Shown here: piece by piece, positions 15,793 to 24,820 of the stretch | Numbering within the stretch: the first letter of the stretch is position 1 | How the letters are laid out: every line of letters begins with the position of its first letter | From: Erwinia mallotivora | GTDB lineage: Bacteria; Pseudomonadota; Gammaproteobacteria; Enterobacterales; Enterobacteriaceae | NCBI RefSeq assembly: GCF_000590885.1 | Contig: NZ_JFHN01000060.1 | Location: 1 to 42,362, forward strand | Direction: 5' to 3' | DNA length: 42,362 bases | The notes under the pieces: generated by a model | Told to the model about the DNA's origin: nothing | Databases searched by the model: none | Seen by the model: the letters and a program-made list of their open reading frames with translations, nothing else | Made by a program: the position numbers and the translations under genes

Positions 15793-16884
15793 TCAAAGGG
15801 TATCCGCTGGCTGACTCAACCCGCTTTTCACAATATCCCGGTAGGATAAAATAGTATTGCGCCCACGATTTTTTGCCAGATAAAGCGCCCGGTCGGCGTT
15901 AGCCAGCGCGCTGTCGAAATCCGTTGCTTTCATCTGTGCGTAACCCGCGCTGACCGTTACGTGGGTGGCAACCCGGTCATTAAAACGATGGGGAATTTCC
16001 AGATCGAGAACCGACTGGCGTATCCGTTCCGCCAGCTTGTGGGCTATTGATTCATTAATATTGGTCATCAGCACCAGAAACTCCTCACCGCCATAGCGCG
16101 TGACCACATCGCGCGAACGCACCGCATCACGGATAGCTGCTGACACTCTGGCCAGCGCCTGATCGCCCATCGCATGACCGTAATTATCGTTATAGGCTTT
16201 GAAATGATCGATATCCAACAGCAGCACAAAGTGATTGCCGGTGTCGGGAATATTTTCCAGCCGGTTCTTCAGTCCGCGACGGTTATACAGGCCGGTGAGA
16301 GGATCAATCATACTGAGTCCACTGTACTTTTCTTTATCTGCATACAGCTCGTGGACCAGGCGGCGGGTAAACGTATCGCCACGGTGTTGCATCAGCTGAT
16401 GCAGCGTCACGCCGATTAATGGCAGAGCGATAGTAAACAGGATCATCAGGATATTCTGTCCGTGATCCAACCACAGCACCGCCACCGAAGAGGGCGCGAT
16501 ATGCAGACAAAAAGCGGGTAAATGATTACCCAGAGCGATAACGCTGATAAAGAATACACCAATCAGACTGAGCATCAGAAAACTGCTGTCAAAATAAAAC
16601 ACTAACTGGTACTTCGCGACAATTTGCCACACCCAAAGTAATCCGGTTAATAACGATACAATATTTAATACCGGAAATTCACCTTTAGGCCTTAAAAACA
16701 TCCAGATCAATAATCCGGAACTGAACACGGCCAGGATCAGTGTAGGTGTAATATAGCTGAAGGCGATTTTTTTCATATCGCTGCATAAACAAAATAAAGA
16801 GGTTGCTGCATTTAAAAAAAGAAATAGCATCAGCGAGAGCCTGTGCCTGCTGTTAAGCAATTCATCATAGCTTTGTAATTTCAT
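15793..16884 (-). CDS. membrane-bound diguanylate cyclase (GGDEF)
   Basis: 363 residues. Residues 1-165 form about six hydrophobic segments; a short linker leads to a GGDEF domain. Key motifs: DPLTGLYNRRG (194-204), DIDHFKAYND (224-233), the active-site GGEEF (265-269) and an RSRD I-site (256-259) exactly five residues before it, implying product feedback inhibition by c-di-GMP. It therefore makes cyclic di-GMP from GTP and is probably active. The membrane part has no recognised sensor signature (MASE-like at most). It separates fhuF from yjjZ, so it is an insertion relative to the E. coli order. Divergent from yjjZ. Confidence 0.92.
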   Translation of the reverse strand: MKLQSYDELLNSRHRLSLMLFLFLNAATSLFCLCSDMKKIAFSYITPTLILAVFSSGLLIWMFLRPKGEFPVLNIVSLLTGLLWVWQIVAKYQLVFYFDSSFLMLSLIGVFFISVIALGNHLPAFCLHIAPSSVAVLWLDHGQNILMILFTIALPLIGVTLHQLMQHRGDTFTRRLVHELYADKEKYSGLSMIDPLTGLYNRRGLKNRLENIPDTGNHFVLLLDIDHFKAYNDNYGHAMGDQALARVSAAIRDAVRSRDVVTRYGGEEFLVLMTNINESIAHKLAERIRQSVLDLEIPHRFNDRVATHVTVSAGYAQMKATDFDSALANADRALYLAKNRGRNTILSYRDIVKSGLSQPADTL

Positions 16885-17101
16885 TATTCTCTACTCGTTA
16901 CTGCCCTGAATAATGCACGGTGATTAACAGAATTACCGTTCTTTTTTATTCCTGTAATAGTTTAATGTAGTTATTATTTTAAATTTATTTAATTTCGGAC
17001 TGACTCAATTTATCACTTAATAACTTTACTGTCACCAGAAGGTTTAATTTTTCAACAGCATGATAACGATTTTTGCTGCAAGATGAGAATTATTACATTA
17101 T

Positions 17102-17120
17102 GATATTGGTAATCATTATC
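17102..17120 (+). promoter_or_regulatory. Fur box upstream of the DUF1435 gene
   Basis: GATATTGGTAATCATTATC matches the 19-bp Fur consensus at 17 positions, 8 bases before the first ATG of the DUF1435 gene. It may also influence the divergent GGDEF gene, whose start is 218 bases away. Confidence 0.88.
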
Positions 17121-17127
17121 ATTTAAA

Positions 17128-17421
17128 ATGGTGTGGGATTGGCTGATGCTGACAACAAAAGTGATACTCTGGCGGGGATGTGAAAGTTTAGTAAAGCGGC
17201 TGGATAGCGCCTGGGGAGTGGTGCTTCCCTGTCTGATAGTACCGCCGATTCTGCTGCTGGATCTCTCTTTCACCGCGTGGCGTGCCATGATGGTATCTGC
17301 CCTGTTGATGACCATCGCTATGCTTTTCCACCAACGTTCGCGTCATTATCTGCTTCTGCCTTCCTGTCTGGCCGTGGCGTCGGGGATGGCGGCAATCTCA
17401 GTCAATTTTTCGGTGTTGTAA
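17128..17421 (+). CDS. yjjZ: DUF1435-family membrane protein (YjjZ-like)
   Basis: 97 residues with the DUF1435 core WGVVLPCLIVPPILLLDLSF...WR...MM, a middle segment FHQRSRHYLLLPSCLAVASG and three hydrophobic stretches. In E. coli yjjZ lies between fhuF and the tRNA-Leu array and is iron-regulated; the same neighbours and an almost perfect Fur box are present here. The start is uncertain: ATG 17128 or ATG 17146, neither with a strong ribosome binding site. Function unknown; probably an inner-membrane protein expressed in iron limitation. Confidence 0.8.
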   Translation: MVWDWLMLTTKVILWRGCESLVKRLDSAWGVVLPCLIVPPILLLDLSFTAWRAMMVSALLMTIAMLFHQRSRHYLLLPSCLAVASGMAAISVNFSVL

Positions 17422-17530
17422 GTGCTTTATAGCAGGCCTGCGGCAAAGGGCAGAGTGACATGTCAGTCGTGGCGGAACAAAAGAATTCTACGGGGGCTGG
17501 CTCAAAAGAGAGTAGTGACGGCGATCAACA

Positions 17531-17617
17531 TGGTGCGAAGAGAGGGACTTGAACCCTCACGTCCGTTAAGACACTAACACCTGAAGCTAGCGCGTCTACC
17601 AATTCCGCCACCTTCGC
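17531..17617 (-). tRNA. tRNA-Leu (CAG), third in transcript
   Basis: An 87-nt class II tRNA with encoded CCA. The 5' end is GCGAAGGTGGCGG, the anticodon loop contains TTCAGGT (anticodon CAG), a long variable arm follows, and GGTTCAAGTCC forms the T-loop. Together with the next two copies it makes an array corresponding to the E. coli leuQPV cluster beside yjjZ and rsmC. Confidence 0.95.
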
Positions 17618-17646
17618 GTCTTGTTGATCTGCTCATATCACCGCAT

Positions 17647-17733
17647 TGGTGCGAAGAGAGGGACTTGAACCCTCACGTCCGTTAAGACACTAACACCTGA
17701 AGCTAGCGCGTCTACCAATTCCGCCACCTTCGC
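17647..17733 (-). tRNA. tRNA-Leu (CAG), second in transcript
   Basis: Identical over the mature 87 nt to the copy at 17531-17617, with a 29-base spacer between them. Confidence 0.95.
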
Positions 17734-17763
17734 GCAGTGCTGTGCGATATGAACAATGTGGTT

Positions 17764-17850
17764 TGGTGCGAAGAGAGGGACTTGAACCCTCACGTCCGTA
17801 AGGACACTAACACCTGAAGCTAGCGCGTCTACCAATTCCGCCACCTTCGC
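17764..17850 (-). tRNA. tRNA-Leu (CAG), first in transcript
   Basis: The same tRNA, but its variable arm reads GTCCTTACGGAC where the other two read GTCTTAACGGAC. The change keeps the long-arm stem better paired in this copy. Transcription starts on this side. Confidence 0.95.
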
Positions 17851-17893
17851 CCGCCGTCAGTACAACAGTGTTGTATGACTACCACGGAGGCGC

Positions 17894-17921
17894 ATTCTAG
17901 AGATTTTCCCCAACAGGTCAA
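17894..17921 (-). promoter_or_regulatory. sigma-70 promoter of the tRNA-Leu array
   Basis: On the minus strand TTGACC and TAGAAT are separated by 16 bases and followed by a GC-rich discriminator (GCGCCTCC), a typical strong stringently controlled stable-RNA promoter. The predicted start leaves a leader of about 37 nt before the first tRNA. Confidence 0.75.
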
Positions 17922-18062
17922 CAGTTATTTAACGCTGGTGCGGCAATCGCTGCAAAAAGCGCCAGAGACAAAAAACGTTAACTCCCCGGGAAAAGCTTAT
18001 TTTGATATAAAAAATATCTTCGCCTCGCTATGGTGGTTTTTTTCAATATATCGGGAGCGATT

Positions 18063-18533
18063 ATGAATTTACTGGAGTGTATTGGGGGGCGTAATGCAGC
18101 CCTGTCCGCGGACCATAGATCTGAAGTTGTGGTTGCAAAAAAAGACAATAGTCTGAACCGAAGAGGTAGGAATTGTATTTTGCAAAAGATAATTAAATCA
18201 TGCAATTCAGTTATTCATATGAAAAAAAGAGGTGTATATAAGGTTAATGAGATGAATATCTCGTCACCGATAAGCAGTTCTGTAACGGCAACAGTTTTCA
18301 AAACGGTGCCCGAGAAATTGAAACCATATTGTAAGAATCAGCTAATAGAGGTTGATTTCAATTACCTGATTAAAAACAAAATAGTTCTTGTCACTACCAG
18401 CGACTGTTCGAATACAGGGATGGCATTACCTGAAAATCTGCAGGGTGATCTTGAGTTAATGAAGGTGACATCAGGCAAAAAAGAGTACCGGATTAAAGAC
18501 TGGGACATGACCCCTGTACATGCCTGGGATTAA
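18063..18533 (+). CDS. hypothetical protein, AT-rich, orphan (156 aa)
   Basis: I do not recognise this protein. The ATG at 18063 has a good ribosome binding site (GGGAGCG) and gives 156 residues without signal peptide or membrane segment. The first half is basic and Asn/Lys/Arg-rich; the second half looks folded (KLKPYCKNQLIEVDFNYLI ... YRIKDWDMTPVHAWD). The base composition is clearly more AT-rich than neighbouring rsmC or holD. It sits alone between the tRNA-Leu promoter and rsmC, where E. coli has nothing, so it is probably acquired. A secreted effector is possible, but there is no direct evidence. Confidence 0.6.
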   Translation: MNLLECIGGRNAALSADHRSEVVVAKKDNSLNRRGRNCILQKIIKSCNSVIHMKKRGVYKVNEMNISSPISSSVTATVFKTVPEKLKPYCKNQLIEVDFNYLIKNKIVLVTTSDCSNTGMALPENLQGDLELMKVTSGKKEYRIKDWDMTPVHAWD

Positions 18534-18608
18534 CAGGCTGATTTTACGGAAGGCCATTCCGTTGTGATCGGCTAAAGAAGCCATGCTTATGAGTCCGGAA
18601 AAGTGAAT

Positions 18609-18640
18609 GCCTGTCAACTCTACCTGACAGGCATTGTTTC
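18609..18640 (+). terminator. probable terminator after orphan gene
   Basis: An 8-bp stem GCCTGTCA / TGACAGGC with an 8-base loop is followed by a T-containing stretch (ATTGTTTC). It lies between the orphan gene and the convergent rsmC. Confidence 0.55.
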
Positions 18641-18746
18641 TCCTCCTGACCGCCCCTGAATCTCACTGCACGAGTGAAACAGTGCCGGAATCGGAAACAC
18701 CAGTTGGTATCCCTTCAGCGGCGGCGTATTTCAGTAAAACAGACGT

Positions 18747-19775
18747 CTAACGTTTTGCCGCTCGCGACCAGACCGCGCGATACACCTTGAAGCGCCCATT
18801 CTGCACCAGCACTTCGTGGCTGCCGAAGGTTTCATCCAGCACCTGTGGATAAGGGAGGAAAGCGTTGGCGACAATGCGCAGTTCACCACCAATATTAAGA
18901 TGCTTAGCCGCGCCACGAATCAACTGCTGAGCGGCTTCCAGGCTGGTTTGCATCCCATCATGAAACGGTGGGTTGGAGATAATCATGTCATAGCGACCGT
19001 TCACCCCGGAATAAACATTGCTGGCAAAAACCTCCCCCTCCAGACCATTGGCGGCCAGCGTGGCTTTACTGGCCTCAACGGCGGCGGCGCTGACATCGGT
19101 CATCGTCAGGCGAACTTTCGGGGAGAAACGTGCCAGCATGGCAGACAGCACGCCTGCGCCACAGCCGACATCCAGCACCTTCCCTTTAGTGTGCGGTTTC
19201 AGGGTGGAGAGTAGCAGCTGACTGCCAACATCCAGACCATCGCGACTGAACACGCCAGGCAGGGTTTTCACCGTCAGATCCCCCAGCGGATAGTCAGCCC
19301 ACCATGCCTGCACATCAAACAGCGGTTTTTTATCAAGACGACCATAATAAAGGCCACAGCGGCGGGCGCTGTCGATTTTATTCAGCGTGCTCCATTCTGC
19401 AACCATCGGTTCTGCGCTGCGCACGCCGCTGCGATTTTCTCCCACCACGAACAGGTCGCAGCCAGTGGGCAGCAGGGCGAGCAAATTTTCCAGCTGGAAC
19501 TGTGCTTCCGGCTTATTTTTGGGCCAGAAGTAGATCAGGGTATCGCACTCCGCGACCATTTCCGGCGTCGCCAGCAGGCCGTAGTGAGCATTTTCTCCCA
19601 GTGTGCGGCTCAGTAGCTGCCAGTGATGATACTGCTGGGTATGCACCCGACTCAGCGCGGTATCCAGTTGGGCGGGCAGGTCGTCCTGCAAATCGCCGGC
19701 AAAGAGTACGCGGCGTTGAATAAACTCATCACTGTGACGCAGTATGACTTCACTGGCCGGGGTAAAAGCAGACAT
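18747..19775 (-). CDS. rsmC: 16S rRNA m2G1207 methyltransferase RsmC
   Basis: 342 residues, the usual RsmC length. It is a duplicated methyltransferase fold: a degenerate N-terminal domain and a C-terminal catalytic domain with the SAM-binding motif [14 protein letters not shown] and the base-methylating motif NPPFHDG. It methylates N2 of G1207 in the 30S subunit. The start at [18 protein letters not shown] matches the family N-terminus. It is divergent from holD, the conserved enterobacterial arrangement. Confidence 0.95.
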   Translation of the reverse strand: MSAFTPASEVILRHSDEFIQRRVLFAGDLQDDLPAQLDTALSRVHTQQYHHWQLLSRTLGENAHYGLLATPEMVAECDTLIYFWPKNKPEAQFQLENLLALLPTGCDLFVVGENRSGVRSAEPMVAEWSTLNKIDSARRCGLYYGRLDKKPLFDVQAWWADYPLGDLTVKTLPGVFSRDGLDVGSQLLLSTLKPHTKGKVLDVGCGAGVLSAMLARFSPKVRLTMTDVSAAAVEASKATLAANGLEGEVFASNVYSGVNGRYDMIISNPPFHDGMQTSLEAAQQLIRGAAKHLNIGGELRIVANAFLPYPQVLDETFGSHEVLVQNGRFKVYRAVWSRAAKR

Positions 19776-19921
19776 CGGTGGCTCCTTCTGAATCAGAACG
19801 GGGAGTATACCTGAATTAACCGGCGTTGCAGCCGGAAGTCACTCCGACCCCGGGGTAGTTGGCGCAGAGGGATGAGGTTTGTTAGCATAGCGCCGCAATC
19901 AAGCGGCCCGACGGGAATATG

Positions 19922-20359
19922 ATGTCTTCCAGACGTGACTGGTTATTACAGCAAATGGGCATAACGCAGTATACGCTGCGCCGTCCGCGTGCCTTACAGG
20001 GCGAGGTTTCCATCACCCTGAGTGAACAGACACGCCTGCTGATCGTGGCCGACAGGCCGCCGGCGCTGAACGACCCCTTTATCAGCGATGTGCTGAAGGC
20101 TATGCTGCTTGATGAGCATCAGGTGATGGTACTTACGCCGGAGCAACGGGCGATGCTGCCTGATGATACTGATTGTGTCAGCTGGTGCCTGGGGCTGTCT
20201 GCCCCGGTAACCGCCGATGGTTCCCACATTGCTTCGCCGCAACTGGCGGAGCTTTCTCACAACGCGAGTGCCAGGCGCGCACTCTGGCAACAAATTTGCA
20301 ATTATGAATCAGATTTCTTTACTGACGCCGGGCGATCTGCAACGCGCTCTGGTGATTGA
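19922..20359 (+). CDS. holD: DNA polymerase III psi subunit HolD
   Basis: 145 residues from the second of two adjacent ATGs; MSSRRDWLLQQMGITQYTLRRP matches the known HolD N-terminus (the 19919 ATG would add one Met). HolD binds chi (HolC) and links SSB to the clamp loader. Its conserved C-terminal ALWQQICNYESDFF is present; about ten extra residues follow compared with E. coli. The gene overlaps rimI by 56 bases, as in E. coli, so the pair is translationally coupled. Confidence 0.93.
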   Translation: MSSRRDWLLQQMGITQYTLRRPRALQGEVSITLSEQTRLLIVADRPPALNDPFISDVLKAMLLDEHQVMVLTPEQRAMLPDDTDCVSWCLGLSAPVTADGSHIASPQLAELSHNASARRALWQQICNYESDFFTDAGRSATRSGD

Positions 20360-20744
20360 ACAGCGCAGCCACGCCTTCCCGTGGAGTGAGAAAACACTGA
20401 GCAGCAATCAGGGTGAGCGTTATCTCAATTACCGGCTGGATGTGGGAGACAAAATGGCGGCCTTTGCCATCACCCAACTGGTGCTGGATGAAGCCACGCT
20501 GTTTAACCTGGCGGTGGATCCGGACTTTCAACGGCGCGGCATTGGCCGGGAGCTGTTGCAGTTTTTGATTAATGCCCTGACGGCACGCAATATTCAGACG
20601 CTGTGGCTGGAGGTGCGGGCCTCCAATCGTCCGGCCATTGCGCTTTACGAGCAGCTGGACTTTAATCAGGTCTCCGTACGCCGCAACTATTATCCTGCGG
20701 CGACGGGTAAAGAAGATGCCATCATTATGGCGCTCACCCTCTGA
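20304..20744 (+). CDS. rimI: ribosomal protein S18 alanine N-acetyltransferase RimI
   Basis: 146 residues from ATG 20304; the longer open frame upstream overlaps holD and does not fit the family. It has a GNAT fold: the acetyl-CoA loop DFQRRGIGRELLQ, the LWLEVRASNRPAIALYEQLDF motif and the C-terminal RRNYYPAATGKEDAIIMAL. It acetylates the N-terminal Ala of S18. Second gene of the holD-rimI-yjjG run. Confidence 0.95.
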   Translation: MNQISLLTPGDLQRALVIEQRSHAFPWSEKTLSSNQGERYLNYRLDVGDKMAAFAITQLVLDEATLFNLAVDPDFQRRGIGRELLQFLINALTARNIQTLWLEVRASNRPAIALYEQLDFNQVSVRRNYYPAATGKEDAIIMALTL

Positions 20745-20807
20745 AATGATCGCGTTCAGTACAAGCGCGCCACCTGCACCCTGTGAACCGATAAAGGTAT
20801 AGCAATA

Positions 20808-21488
20808 ATGTTGCAAGACTGGGACTGGATTTTATTCGATGCTGACGACACGCTGTTCCATTTTGATGCGCTGGCCGGTTTACAGCTTCTTTTTCAGCAA
20901 TATGGTGTGACCTTTTCCGGCCATGATTTCGAAGAGTACCAGGCAATTAATAAACCGCTGTGGGTGGAGTATCAGAACGGCACCATCACCGCGCAGCAGC
21001 TACAGACCCGGCGTTTTGTCCGCTGGGGAGAGAAACTGAATGTCACCCCTCACCAGCTGAATGCCGGTTATCTGGCGGCAATGGCAGAAATCTGTCTGCC
21101 GCTGGCTGGCGCGCCGGATTTACTCCATGCATTGAAGGGCAGGGTAAAAATGGGGATCATCACCAACGGCTTTACCGCACTGCAACAGGCCCGCCTGCAA
21201 CGTACCGGTTTTCTGCACTATTTTGATTTGCTGGTCATCTCTGAAGAGCTGGGGTACGCCAAGCCGCATCCGGCCATTTTCGACCACGCGCTGGAGAAAA
21301 TGGCGAATCCGCCACGGTCGAGAGTACTGATGGTGGGAGATAATCCGGATTCAGACATTCTTGGCGGGATAAGATCGGGGCTGGCCACCTGCTGGCTGAA
21401 TGTGGACAACCGTCCGTTACCCGAAGGTGTTCAGCCCACCTGGCAGGTGCCTTCCCTGGCGGCGCTGCAAGAGATTCTCATTTCTTAA
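20808..21488 (+). CDS. yjjG: pyrimidine 5'-nucleotidase YjjG
   Basis: A 226-residue HAD-superfamily phosphatase. Motif I is LFDADDTLF (nucleophile Asp and second Asp), motif II is the ITNG segment, motif III the Lys in YAKPHPAIF, and motif IV is GDNPDSDI. E. coli YjjG dephosphorylates dUMP and other pyrimidine nucleotides, including mutagenic ones. It is the last conserved core gene; in E. coli prfC lies nearby, whereas here a T6SS locus begins after a 900-base gap. Confidence 0.93.
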   Translation: MLQDWDWILFDADDTLFHFDALAGLQLLFQQYGVTFSGHDFEEYQAINKPLWVEYQNGTITAQQLQTRRFVRWGEKLNVTPHQLNAGYLAAMAEICLPLAGAPDLLHALKGRVKMGIITNGFTALQQARLQRTGFLHYFDLLVISEELGYAKPHPAIFDHALEKMANPPRSRVLMVGDNPDSDILGGIRSGLATCWLNVDNRPLPEGVQPTWQVPSLAALQEILIS

Positions 21489-22402
21489 GTTTGCTCTTTT
21501 CAGCTTTTTATCTGTCAATATCGCAGCGGTTACATTTTGTGTATATCGCTGCACCAACAATCCTTCTCACCACGATATTTTATTCTGAAAATTCAGAACT
21601 CAAAAATATTGCCCAGGTTTTTCAGCTAATTCAGGTCCATTTTTGCCGGCAGGTATATAATATTTGGTTATTAAAGGTTAATAAGATTTACTTTAATAAG
21701 CATAAAAATTACAAAATTCAACGATAAAACTCAGAATGTTCCTGGATGCGCCGGGCCATTGCCGACTAATTTACCTTATTTCCTTAACATAAGAATATCT
21801 GAACAATTAAGGCACGAAGTGTGCATCGTTGAATAATTGGAGTGGTGTTGTAAAATTGCCGAAAATTTCATATTAAACTGTAACCTTAGTTACGGGTCGG
21901 GTGACTGAACTCAGGCTCGTGCGGTAGCTATGGTCAGATGTTCTGAAATAATGCATTGTTTATATTAAAGTTTTTTATTTAAATTGCTGTCTGTCCGGCA
22001 TTCAGTTCTACTCTGGCGGCAGTCTGAACAGGATTGATTTTTTTGGTTCTTTTCAGATCTTATGGCGGCTGACAGCCAGGAACCGGCGGTGCGATTGCAG
22101 GCAGAGTTTTTAACTTTCTGCGGCGTTGCAGGTCGTGATTGCTGATTTTTCACCTGCTGAATCATCTCTGCCGGGTACTTTTTCTGTAGTAATAAATGGT
22201 TTAACGCATTATCCAGTGCTGAAGAATAGTGTGGGCGGCATGAGATTTTTGCTCTCTGTACCACACCAGCGCTGCCTGGCGCGTTTCAGTATTTCCTTCT
22301 GCTGTGCCTGACGGGCCAACCGACCAGGATATCTCTCTTTTTGTTAATAACTACTCTCCGGACCGTTTTGCGTCTTTTATTTGATAAAACTTCATGAGGA
22401 TC
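21489..22402. other. AT-rich junction between core genome and T6SS locus
   Basis: About 900 bases without a convincing gene. The first 350 bases are strongly AT-rich. Frames at 21491-21727 (plus) and 21965-22264 (minus) have no family features. The stretch presumably holds the promoter of the T6SS operon and decayed sequence from the insertion of the locus. I see no tRNA, integrase or clear repeat marking an integration site. Confidence 0.45.
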
Positions 22403-22903
22403 ATGGTGAAAATTCGAATCGCATTAAGCCTGCTGTTTGTTTTAACGGTTGCCGGATGTAAGGCACCCCCCAAGCCAATAACAGACGACACCATCGTCTC
22501 CAGCACCGTTGATGGCGTAAAACTGACCTATCGCCATGCGATACAGCCGCCAACGTCATTTACGCCGGTAAATGAAGAGTATCGCGCCTTGTATAACGCC
22601 TCGGTGATGACCCGTCCTGACTTCGGCGGCAAAGTGGTCAGCTACCTGGAAAACAGCAAGTCCTACACCGTGCTGGGTACGGTTGAGAACAACTGGTTCG
22701 CTATTGCAGACCAGGGACAGGAGCAGCTGCTGGGTTATGTACCAATGCGGGCGGTAGTGAAAAGCGACCTTTACGACAAAACCGTGAAAGCGGATTCACG
22801 TCGTAAACGCGTTCGTACCAGCGCGAAAAAAACCTGCGTTGCGGTCGATGGCGACAATAAAGCCTGCCAGAACAGCAACAACGGAACCTGGATCATCAAC
22901 TGA
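22403..22903 (+). CDS. T6SS-associated SH3-like lipoprotein
   Basis: About 166 residues. The signal peptide ends in lipobox VAGC, predicting an outer-membrane or periplasm-facing lipoprotein. The region from about residue 55 to 115 looks like a bacterial SH3 fold (VVSYLENSKSYTVLGTVENNWFAI...YVPMRAV). A basic tail precedes CVAVDGDNKACQN. GAGG just upstream favours ATG 22403 over 22394. It lies 24 bases before tssJ and starts the T6SS transcription unit. It may bind peptidoglycan at the machine's base; no experimental function known to me. Confidence 0.72.
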   Translation: MVKIRIALSLLFVLTVAGCKAPPKPITDDTIVSSTVDGVKLTYRHAIQPPTSFTPVNEEYRALYNASVMTRPDFGGKVVSYLENSKSYTVLGTVENNWFAIADQGQEQLLGYVPMRAVVKSDLYDKTVKADSRRKRVRTSAKKTCVAVDGDNKACQNSNNGTWIIN

Positions 22904-22927
22904 TAACGCGCTAATGGCCGCATCAAT

Positions 22928-23434
22928 ATGAACAGACAACGTTATTTGCGCCTGAGTATTCAGGCGCTTTTCCTGATGGCATTTGCTCTGCTGTCCGGTT
23001 GTGGATCTTCTTCACACAGTGTGCCTACGCACTACAGCCTGGTGTTCCGGGCTCATCCGCAGGTTAATGATGCCGCGCCGCTGAAGGTGCGGGTGTTATT
23101 GCTTAAGTCGGACGCCGATTTCATGTCTGCTGATTTCTATTCATTGCAGAACAACGCTGCCGGATTACTGGGTGGCAACCTGCTGAACAGCGATCAGTTC
23201 TTCCTGATGCCAGGACAGCTTAATAAAGCCCTGAAGGGACAAACCACCCCCGAGGCACGCTATATCGGGATTCTTGCAGAATATCAGTCTCTCGATGGTA
23301 AAAAGTGGCGACTTTCCCTGCCTCTGCCCGTCCCCGATGAAGGCCATTTTTATCAAATCTGGCAAAGCTCACCGGACGAACTGAAAGCCGACATCATTGC
23401 TGACATCAGCGGGTTACGCGCCGTCAACGAATGA
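22928..23434 (+). CDS. tssJ: T6SS outer-membrane lipoprotein TssJ
   Basis: A 168-residue lipoprotein with lipobox LSGC near residue 25. The mature domain has the TssJ transthyretin-like pattern: HYSLVFRAHPQVNDAAPLKVRVLLLKSDADFMSADFYSL, then a DQFFLMPGQ segment. TssJ sits in the outer membrane and binds the periplasmic tail of TssM in the envelope complex. It is followed by tssK after 25 bases, in the usual order. Confidence 0.92.
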   Translation: MNRQRYLRLSIQALFLMAFALLSGCGSSSHSVPTHYSLVFRAHPQVNDAAPLKVRVLLLKSDADFMSADFYSLQNNAAGLLGGNLLNSDQFFLMPGQLNKALKGQTTPEARYIGILAEYQSLDGKKWRLSLPLPVPDEGHFYQIWQSSPDELKADIIADISGLRAVNE

Positions 23435-23459
23435 TTCCAGCCTGAAAACGGAAGCCATT

Positions 23460-24803
23460 ATGAATAAAGCAGATAAAGTGGTCTGGACCGAGGGCATGTT
23501 TCTGCGCCCACACCATTTCCAGCAGTCAGAGAGCTATCAACAAAGTCTGCTGCGCAGCTGGGGAATGGCTATGCGCCCCTGGCTGTGGGGCTTTCTGGAT
23601 TACGAAATAGACGAAGCGATGCTGCGCCAGGGCAAAATTGCCCTCAGCTCGGCCAGTGGCCTGCTGCCTGATGGCACCTTCTTCTCATTCCGCGATGCGC
23701 GTAACGGGCCGCCGCCGCTGGCAATCCCTGATAATCAGGGGGCGGAAAAAGTGGTGCTGGCGCTGCCTGCGCGGCGCAATGGCCGCGAAGATGTCATCTT
23801 CAGCGAAGCCGCTGACTCGCTGGCTCGCTACATCACCTTCGAGCAGGAAGTGGATGATTGCAACGCACTTTCTGTCGGCCAGGCGGCGGTGCAGTTCGGC
23901 AAGCTGCGCCTGCGCTTAATGCTGGAAAGCGACCTGTCTGCTGAATGGACCGCGATGGCGACCGTTAAGGTGCTGGAAAAACGCAGCGACAATCAGGTGC
24001 GTCTCGACGGCAGCTATATTCCGCCGATGCTGAACAGCGTCGCGCATCCTCAGCTGTATGAGTACCTCAGCGACATGCTGGGCCTGCTTGAGCAGCGCAG
24101 TCAGCAGATTGGTCAGCGCCTGCAACAGCCCGGACGCTTCAATACCGCCGATGTCACGGACTTTATGCTGCTGGCGCTGATTAACCATCATTTCGGCCAG
24201 GTCAGCCATCTGAAAAATGTGCCGTTGTTGCATCCTGAACAGCTGTTCGCCAGCTGGCTGGCCTTTGCCAGCGAACTTACCACCTGGACGCCGCAACGTT
24301 TTCCGGACGGCAGTCTGCCGGTCTATGACCATGACGAGCTGGCCTGGTGCTTTGGCAAACTGATGCTGATGCTGCGTCAGGGCCTGTCGCAGGTGCTGGA
24401 AGAGAATGCTATCCAGTTGCCGCTGACCGAACGTTCGCACGGCCTGAATGTGGCGACCGTGCCGGACAGCACAATGGTGCGCGAGTTTGGTTTTGTGCTG
24501 GCGGTGCGCGCCAATGTACCGGGTGAAGCCCTCCAGACTCACTTCCCGGCGCAGATGAAAGTGGCCCCGGTGACCAAAATCCGCGATCTGGTTCAGCTAC
24601 AGCTGCCGGGGATGGTGCTGCGCGCCATGCCGGTCGCGCCGCCGCAAATCCCCTGGCATGCTGGTTACAGCTACTTCGAATTAGAGAAGGGCAGCGAGCT
24701 GTGGCAGGAGATGGAAAAGTCCGGCACCTTTGCGCTCCATCTGGCCGGTGATTTCCCCGGTCTGGCGATGGAGTTCTGGGCCATTCGTAGTCACTCAGCC
24801 TGA
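23460..24803 (+). CDS. tssK: T6SS baseplate protein TssK
   Basis: 447 residues from ATG 23460, which gives the classic TssK start VVWTEGMFLRPHHFQQ. The frame is open further upstream (23397), but that part overlaps tssJ. TssK trimers link the baseplate wedges to the TssL/TssM membrane complex. The C-terminal membrane-complex-binding region ends YFELEKGSELWQEMEKSGTFALHLAGDFPGL, typical of the family. Co-directional with tssJ and tssL. Confidence 0.95.
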   Translation: MNKADKVVWTEGMFLRPHHFQQSESYQQSLLRSWGMAMRPWLWGFLDYEIDEAMLRQGKIALSSASGLLPDGTFFSFRDARNGPPPLAIPDNQGAEKVVLALPARRNGREDVIFSEAADSLARYITFEQEVDDCNALSVGQAAVQFGKLRLRLMLESDLSAEWTAMATVKVLEKRSDNQVRLDGSYIPPMLNSVAHPQLYEYLSDMLGLLEQRSQQIGQRLQQPGRFNTADVTDFMLLALINHHFGQVSHLKNVPLLHPEQLFASWLAFASELTTWTPQRFPDGSLPVYDHDELAWCFGKLMLMLRQGLSQVLEENAIQLPLTERSHGLNVATVPDSTMVREFGFVLAVRANVPGEALQTHFPAQMKVAPVTKIRDLVQLQLPGMVLRAMPVAPPQIPWHAGYSYFELEKGSELWQEMEKSGTFALHLAGDFPGLAMEFWAIRSHSA

Positions 24804-24820
24804 CGCAGGGAGCAAGGATC

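Noticed and set aside
17638-17844. Repeated peptide MAELVDALASGVSVLTDV from a minus-strand frame
   Set aside because: It is a translation of the tRNA-Leu array and not a protein gene.
21965-22264. 99-codon minus-strand frame upstream of the T6SS operon
   Set aside because: Ser/Asn/Gln-rich without family features or ribosome binding site; opposite to the presumed operon promoter region. Could be a decayed gene but cannot be supported.
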